This document shows positions 7,707 to 12,334 of a DNA stretch of 12,334 nt, piece by piece. This DNA is from Physocladia obscura (Eukaryota; Chytridiomycota; Chytridiomycetes; Chytridiales; Chytriomycetaceae). The position numbers and the translations under genes were made by a program. A model generated the notes under the pieces. That model searched no databases. It had not been told where the DNA came from and saw only the letters and a program-made list of their open reading frames with translations. The stretch is from contig JADGJH010000297.1 in the NCBI GenBank assembly GCA_027596945.1, forward strand, positions 1 to 12,334, written 5' to 3'. The number at the start of each line of letters is the position of its first letter. Within the stretch, counting starts at the first letter, position 1.

Positions 7707-8824
7707 TTATTGATTATCTTTGAAAAATACTGTTCTTATTTGAGATCTACCTGTCCTCCTTACTTTTAGATTATAAATCCTGTGAATCACTTCAAATCTA
7801 ATGCCCTGGAGCTCTTGATTGTATGGAAGAAGCATCAGCAGCCTGCAATGAACCTTTTTGACCACTTCCATTCCCCATTTGGCTGCTTGACAAATTGAAG
7901 TAATTGCATTGCTTACTGCTTGTAAATTACACTGAATATTTGCTGGAGTTTGATCCAAATCTCTGTCTTTGAGAGGCATCAAAATTTTGTTGAACATTTT
8001 GTTGTTGACTGGAAAGGCTGAACCAGTTCAGACTCTGTACTTTTTTTAAGTGAATTCTTTGTCCAGTTGCTTTTTGAAAATGGCACAGCTTGTTTTGCCA
8101 TCATTCCAAGAGCCAGGAGAGTTGTGTTTCATCCATATAACTGTTCCTGTTTGGTTATGTGTGTTGAATAAAATAGAATATGTTATCAACTTACCAGTAA
8201 CACCAAAACAAAGCTCTTCAGTAACATACATGTAATGTAGCCTGCCATTATACATAGTATTTTGCTTTTCTGCAAAAGATGGCTTTTGCACTTTGTAGTT
8301 TTTTCTGTCAATGAAAGCAAACTCATTCTTGACAAATGGCTCTCGTAATTTGACTCATTCATCCTATAGAACTTGTTGCTGGTAAGTTGGTTATGCAATT
8401 TGAGCATCTTTGATATTCCTGAGTGACAGTAGAAGTGCCAAGTCTGTTTTTGATAATACACAAAACAAAGTAGCAGGGGGGATACCAAACATCTCACATA
8501 ATATTGTTTTCCATGGTTCCACAGTAATAATGTAGCAGCAATCCAAGCACCATGATCTTTGATGTTACTTTTGGTGGTTGTTTCTGCACCACTCTTGATG
8601 ATATAGTACTTTGAGAACCTGTCAAGGAGTTCCAGAAACATATCCATATTGACAAAAACGATGTTGATAATGCCTCCTGGATTTTTGTTGTAGCTGCTGA
8701 GTAGTTGCTGCCAAAAGCAATTGTTTGGAGTTCCCAGATTTGAATTCTTCCCTAAAAACTCACTTATTCTATTTCTTCTGTGGAAAATTTGCCAAGTCAC
8801 TTTTGTGGATGCTTCATGATCCAA
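7707..8824 (-). pseudogene. Degenerate PIF/Harbinger transposase (DDE_Tnp_4-like)
   Basis: This is a nuclease-type DDE transposase relic. The N-terminal part (8824 to about 8345) reads through FLELLDRFSKYYIIKSG. A frameshift near 8345 moves to the frame with FAFIDRKN (first catalytic Asp kept) and MYNGRLHYMYVTEELCFG. A 48-nt intron (8194-8147, GTAAGT..ACAG, phase 1) then joins FGVTG to TVIWMKHNSPGSWND. In-frame stops follow (TAA 8048-8046, then a TGA). The block TGSAFP stands where the family has SDSAFP, so the second catalytic Asp is Gly. The end reads QCNLQAVSNAITSICQAAKWGM, with Lys where the catalytic Glu (AEWGM) is expected, then LPYNQELQGIRFEVIHRIYN and SQIRTVFF. With a frameshift, two stops and two lost catalytic residues it cannot be active. 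It belongs to a different lineage from the transposase at 10147-11246. Confidence 0.88.
8147..8194 (-). other. Relict intron in the degenerate transposase, 48 nt
   Basis: Perfect GTAAGT donor and AACAG acceptor. Removal restores the conserved run CFGVTG-TVIWMKHN, showing the element once had a spliced transposase. Confidence 0.8.
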
Positions 8825-9115
8825 TTCTTGAAGCTAAGTGTTGTCAGCTGGATGGTTGTTTAGTTTTATTTAAAAAAATTGAATATTGTTGGTGGTTGTT
8901 TTTGCAGAAAATTTGTCATTCTTGCAAAGCAACGCAAGGTATCTCCTGGGTATAATCCAAAGCAAACATTGAGTACTGAAACATATCAAGATGAAAATAA
9001 AGCAAATAAAAATAGAAAGATACGTCACCAACAAAGCATACAAAACGGCTGTTCTATGAAAGTGAAGTTGTAACTTCTTCAATCACACGCTTGAAACCAA
9101 CAAAATCTAGCCAAA
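8825..9115. other. Junction between the two Harbinger elements
   Basis: These 291 bp must hold the 5' flank of the minus-strand transposase relic and the 5' flank of the plus-strand Myb-like gene, and probably the adjoining ends of both elements. I compared the stretch by eye with the reverse complement of 11250-11425 and found no convincing shared terminal inverted repeat. Confidence 0.4.
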
Positions 9116-10044
9116 ATGTCAAGTAGCAGTGCTCCAGTCAGAATGGAAAATAATACGGAAGCATTAAGAGAACCCAGACACAAGCCAGCTTTTCGCTTCA
9201 AACCTGCAAGTGACATCTATCTACTGAAGGAAGTTATAGCAACACAATCATTCAATGCCCCATATTGCCAGACAAAAGGTAAATGGAAAGAAGTGGCACA
9301 ACATCTATGCACGGTGCTTGGAGAAGGAACTGTCTCTGGGCCAAATTGTCACAAACAATTTGATGACCATTTATTCAAGAGTGGTTTTGTCTAAGAGTGA
9401 ATCATTGGAAAGTCTTTGCGCATCTGGGACTGAAGAAGAATATGGAGAAAGAGAGCAACTACTTCAAGATATTGCTGATCTGGTAATGTAATGCCTTCTC
9501 CTTCTGTTTCTGTTCATGTTGACCTTTAAAGTTTCAAACAAAAAGCAACAACAAAAAGATGCAAATCTCAAAGACCAAACCATATGCGAGCCAAATGCTG
9601 TGTTAATTCAAAAACTGGCTCTTCAAGGTGCTGAAAGACAGAAGAAGAAAGCAAAAACTTCGAAAGTTGATAACATTAGTGGTTCTGATTCTGAAACCTC
9701 TCTGCGAAAAAAACCAAAAAACTCAAGCAAAAGTGAAATATCTACCAGTAGTTCTTCAATAAAAAGCTTTGGAAGAAAAGACTGCGGTTCGAAATCTTCT
9801 TTACTGTTGATTTTATCTGAAAATCCATTGCAGAATGAGCAAGTACTTCAAAACACCATACACACTATTATGAGTTTTAAGCATAGCATGGAAAAATAGT
9901 GAATGAGAATTGGAATTTAAGGAACAGAAACTGGAATTTGAGAAAGAGAAGTTTTTATTGGAGAAGCAAGAACGGGAGTTACAGATGGAGAACAATAGGA
10001 AGCAGCTTGATATATTGGCAATGCTGGCTTCAAAACTTAAATAA
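9116..10044 (+). pseudogene. SANT/Myb-like protein of the Harbinger element, frameshifted
   Basis: This would be the DNA-binding partner that helps a Harbinger transposase enter the nucleus and recognise the element ends. It starts at ATG 9116 (MSSSSAPVRMENN). The SANT-like helices follow at about residues 33-88 (SDIYLLKEVIATQSFNAPY, GKWKEVAQHLC, SGPNCHKQFDDHLF). A shift near 9380 is needed to continue as SKSESLESLCASGTEEEYGE and REQLLQDIADL, a very typical segment for these proteins. The next stop lies in what looks like an intron (donor 9483; the acceptor at 9545 keeps phase, 63 nt). A Lys/Ser-rich linker follows (LQGAERQKKKAK), then a stop at 9897. A second shift leads to the C-terminal coiled coil (FEKEKFLLEKQERELQMENN, ending LAMLASKLK at TAA 10042). 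Two frame changes indicate a pseudogene unless they are homopolymer sequencing errors; one is at a run of A. Confidence 0.85.
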
Positions 10045-10045
10045 A
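10040..10045 (+). promoter_or_regulatory. AATAAA overlapping the stop codon of the Myb-like gene
   Basis: AATAAA spans the TAA stop at 10042-10044. In the 102-bp gap to the convergent transposase it is a candidate 3' end signal, and T-rich TTTATT motifs at about 10105-10140 could serve the opposite strand. Confidence 0.3.
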
Positions 10046-10146
10046 GTGTATTTTTTGATCTTCATTCACATTCTGCTTCTCAAAATCAAGCTTTGAAAAC
10101 TCAAAAACATTTATTAGAAATTTATTTATCAATTTATTTATCTTTT

Positions 10147-11246
10147 TTATTCATTTAGTGGTGCCATACTGTGCAAATATTCATGTACTGCAGGTGGATC
10201 AAGATTGAAAAAATCAGATATTTCATTTCTTCTTCGCACACATGTGTGAATATTTGTCAATAAAGCTGCGACAGCATAATATATTCCTATTGGCTGCAAT
10301 AGAAGCTTTTGATTTGTTTTATAGTCAGGAAATGCCCACAGCTTCAGAATCAACGCAAACCCCCATTCAACTGACACATGGACTTTGCTCATTGATTTAT
10401 TGAAGTCTTGCTCAAATGGCTGCAAATTCAATCCTTTAAAGCTGCTGACTATTACTTGATTCACGCCATATGCTGGGTCACCGTAAATTACATATCGAGT
10501 TGATTCTGTCTGTAACACTGGTGTGAGTATTTTGACAAGGTTACTTTTCAATAATAGATATGAATCATGACGAGCACCAGGTTCCGGTCCATGAAAGTGG
10601 ACAATAATTCTGTCTGGAGATGTGACTGCTTGGAATTTAAGGGCATGCTTTTGCTAATACAAAAAAGTGAAAACTACAACCAAACTACAGCTGCACTCAC
10701 CTTATGCCCATTATAACATGCCTTTTGTGTATTTCCAGGTCTTGCAATTCCTTGAACTGTTCTGTCAATAAAGCCAATGCATGTATCAAGAGATCCTCCA
10801 GCTTCAAAGATTGCATTTGCACAATTTTGCATCCATGCCTCATTCAAACACACAAAATCCCAGACTAGCAGATGCTTGAATTGATTATATACATGCTCTA
10901 GAATATCATTGAATATTGACAAGAGTGCTTTGTGGCTGCAGCCAAATAATTGCACCATGCTTCCAAGTCGATGAAGCCATGTCATATGGTTCAACAAAAT
11001 ATACAAAGCCTCTTTTCCTGTAGCATTGTAGCAATTGCATGTAACAAACAGATCTGGAATCTTCAGCTCTTCAGCTAACTGGGTGATTTTGGCTGTTGTA
11101 AATTGAAAATTAAAGTTTGCTGTCAAATCTGTCATTGAATTGATAATAATTCGAATGTTTGGGGTTTTGATTGCTCTCGTTTGTTGTTTGATGTTGTTGA
11201 CGTCAAGTGCAGCAGCTGCCAGCAAGACAAACAGCCAATTGTCCAT
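10147..11246 (-). CDS. PIF/Harbinger DDE transposase, 350 aa, 2 exons
   Basis: Harbinger-type transposase that cuts and reinserts the element in the nucleus. The exons are 11246-10701 (182 codons) and 10653-10147. The 47-nt intron (GTGAGT..TTAG, phase 0) joins YNGHK to QKHALKFQ, as the family requires; without splicing the frame stops after 8 codons. Residues 76-120 form the helical pre-catalytic domain (GKEALYILLNHMTWLHRL, then LFGCSHKALLSIFNDILEHVY). The triad is D161 (GFIDRT), D241 (YGDPAYG) and E278 (VSVEWGF), with 36 residues between the last two. The conserved GPEPGARHDSYLL is at 204-216, and the C-terminus has YAVAALLTNIHTC. The first motif has Arg where Gly is usual (IDGT), the only oddity. 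No stop or frameshift is present, so it may be active or recently so. Codon usage and base composition match the AT-rich flanks rather than the host genes. Confidence 0.93.
10654..10700 (-). other. Transposase intron, 47 nt
   Basis: GTGAGT donor directly after the GHK codons and GTATTAG acceptor, phase 0. This is among the shortest introns in the window and sits inside the conserved region between the first Asp motif and HALKFQ. Confidence 0.88.
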
Positions 11247-11429
11247 TTGTATATTTCATAAAGAATTCTTTGTAGCAAAAACAAAGAAAATGAAATATAT
11301 TTCAAATGAAAAATGAAAGAATTTTCACAAAGAATTGTTGTTTGCAAAATCTCTCTATTTTGTAAAACTTTTCATGTTTGTAAAGAGTATAATTTTGAAA
11401 TTATGAAAGTAAAGAAATCATTTGAATAG

Positions 11430-12236
11430 TTATTGTTTTTTCACTTCCAGTGACTGAACCCACTTTCTAACAACAGCGTCCAAAGCCCCCAACGGCATAG
11501 ACCCCCCATCAATAACAACGGCATGAAACTTTTTCAAATCAAACAACTCTCCGAGCCGTTCGGTCGCATACGCTCTCAACTCTTTGATTTTCATTTCGCC
11601 AATCTTGTACGCGAGTGCTTGGCCTGGTATGACACAGTATCGGCGCACTTCGGTTTCGACTTCGGCGCGCGAGACGCTCATTTTCGAGAGCATGTAGTCG
11701 ATGGCGTAAGCTTCGGACCATCCTTTGGCGTGCAGGCCGCTGTCGACGACGAGACGGATAGCGCGCCAAATTTCGAGCTCGAGCCGGCCAAAGTATTGAA
11801 AGGGGTCGGTGTAGAAGCCCATTTCTTCGCCCAGGTATTCGCAGTACAGACCCCAACCTTATATATATATTTTTTAACGCGTTTTAGTTGAATTGATACA
11901 ATGGAAGGTTGTTTCTTTTTCACCTTCTGCATACGAAGTTTGGAAATCCATTCTACGTGCCAAGTGCATGCTTTCGTCTTCAAACGCTAGAGAAACTTGG
12001 TGGCTAGTCGTTTTTTTATTGTCAGTACTTAACTTTCCATACGATCATTGGCTCAAACTTACTGGTGTCCAGGGTTTGCTTCGTGCAAAACAAGTGCGGT
12101 TTTTTGATGCGATGGTTTGATTTTGTGAAGATACATATTGGCCATGAAAACACCACCTTTCGTAGGGGTTCCTGGAATATAAAACGCCAAAGGTTGCTGT
12201 TTTTCCAAGTATTCAGGAACTGGAAGCACATTGCAA
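11430..12236 (-). CDS. DUF885 family protein, C-terminal 3 exons, 5' truncated by contig end
   Basis: DUF885 proteins carry an HE..PGHH signature reminiscent of metallopeptidases and are treated as putative zinc-dependent hydrolases; the substrate here is unknown. The exons are 12236-12063, 12003-11924 and 11857-11430, with introns of 59 nt (GTAAGT..CTAG) and 66 nt (GTGAAA..ATAAG), giving about 226 residues. Order of motifs: CNVLPVPEYLEK, PLAFYIPGTP, the metal-site motif LHEANPGHHHQVSLAFEDE (its third His and Gln are created by splicing), YAEGWGLYCEYLGEEMGFY, FGRLELEIWRAIRLVVDSGL, GWSEAYAIDYML, IPGQALAYKIG, and DGGSMPLGALDAVV before the stop. The family is usually around 550-600 residues, so more than half is missing beyond the contig edge. 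The acceptor of the first visible exon (12237) is tentative. GC content of the last exon is the highest in the window. Confidence 0.9.
11858..11923 (-). other. DUF885 gene intron, 66 nt
   Basis: GTGAAA donor and ATATAAG acceptor, phase 1. Removal joins YAE to GWGLYCEYLGEEMG, a conserved DUF885 block. Confidence 0.85.
12004..12062 (-). other. DUF885 gene intron, 59 nt
   Basis: GTAAGT donor and CGACTAG acceptor, phase 2. It interrupts the HEANPGHHH metal-site motif; splicing supplies the second and third His codons. Confidence 0.85.
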
Positions 12237-12273
12237 CTGGTGATCACGTTTTTGCGTTAAGTTTTTTTTCTCG

Positions 12274-12334
12274 TTTTTTTTTTTTTTTTTTTTGCCGGGG
12301 GAAATAAAATGCGGGGGGGGGCAGAGGTGGGGGG
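12274..12334. repeat. Poly-T run and G-rich contig end
   Basis: Twenty T residues (12274-12293) are followed by 41 bases dominated by G, unlike anything else in the window. This fits a low-quality read end. The missing 5' exons of the DUF885 gene would lie beyond it. Confidence 0.65.

Larger units (their letters stand above)
7371..8824. mobile_element. Inactive PIF/Harbinger element (visible core)
   Basis: The visible core is a convergent pair: a Myb-like C-terminal remnant on plus and a broken transposase on minus, 135 bp apart at their 3' ends. Terminal repeats and the TWA target duplication expected for this superfamily could not be located. The outer limits are therefore unknown and the coordinates mark only the coding core. 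Confidence 0.6.
9116..11246. mobile_element. PIF/Harbinger element with intact transposase (visible core)
   Basis: The Myb-like gene on plus and the transposase on minus converge with stop codons 102 bp apart, a standard two-gene Harbinger layout. The right end must fall between 11247 and about 11425, because the DUF885 gene starts its 3' flank there. Terminal inverted repeats and a 3-bp TWA duplication were not found, so the coordinates give only the coding core. Confidence 0.8.

Noticed and set aside
9394..9410. Very small intron to repair the frame of the Myb-like gene
   Set aside because: The only GT..AG option here is about 15 nt, far below the 47-97 nt seen in other genes of the window, so a frameshift is the simpler reading.
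11523..11891. 122-codon plus-strand ORF and two other minus-strand frames over the DUF885 exons
   Set aside because: They overlap the conserved DUF885 reading frame in the most GC-rich part of the window, where stops are rare. They have no motifs of their own.
1..12334. CRISPR array, tRNA or rRNA genes, bacterial operon signals
   Set aside because: No regularly spaced repeats, no cloverleaf or conserved rRNA segment seen, and the genes are intron-bearing and eukaryotic.

Overview
This looks like a eukaryotic nuclear contig of 12.3 kb, most likely from an early-diverging (chytrid-like) fungus. The main reasons are a YAT-type fungal amino acid permease, spliceosomal introns of 47-97 nt with GT..AG ends, AT-rich intergenic DNA and two PIF/Harbinger DNA transposons. 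Animals are not known to carry this permease family. The species call is inference. The window begins with an 18-T run and ends in a 20-T run followed by a G-rich stretch, so both edges look like contig or read ends.

Layout. Positions 37-1255 (+) hold what I read as a decayed multi-exon coding region of unknown family. One of its presumed introns contains a 195-bp MITE (619-813) flanked by a perfect 9-bp target-site duplication. Positions 1256-3030 are AT-rich with no convincing gene, only diverged repeats. Positions 3112-4910 (-) carry a three-exon amino acid permease, complete in frame and splicing except for one in-frame TGA at codon 213. Positions 4911-7370 are mostly non-coding, with a two-copy tandem repeat at 5349-5468 and one unexplained 116-codon ORF.

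Positions 7371-8824 are a dead PIF/Harbinger element: a coiled-coil remnant of the Myb-like partner on + converges on a damaged transposase on -. Positions 9116-11246 are a second Harbinger element of a different lineage with the same convergent layout. Its SANT/Myb-like gene (+) is frameshifted. Its transposase (-) is intact after removal of a 47-nt intron and keeps a DD36E triad. Positions 11430-12236 (-) are the C-terminal three exons of a DUF885 (HEAxPGHH-type) protein, cut off by the contig edge.

How the pieces relate: the permease (amino acid uptake) and the DUF885 protein (putative zinc peptidase-like) are the two host genes. The space between them and upstream of the permease has been filled by transposons in different stages of decay. 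I see no new multi-gene system. The most interesting items are the MITE-in-intron structure, the isolated TGA in an otherwise sound permease, and two Harbinger lineages side by side with the same architecture but opposite fates.
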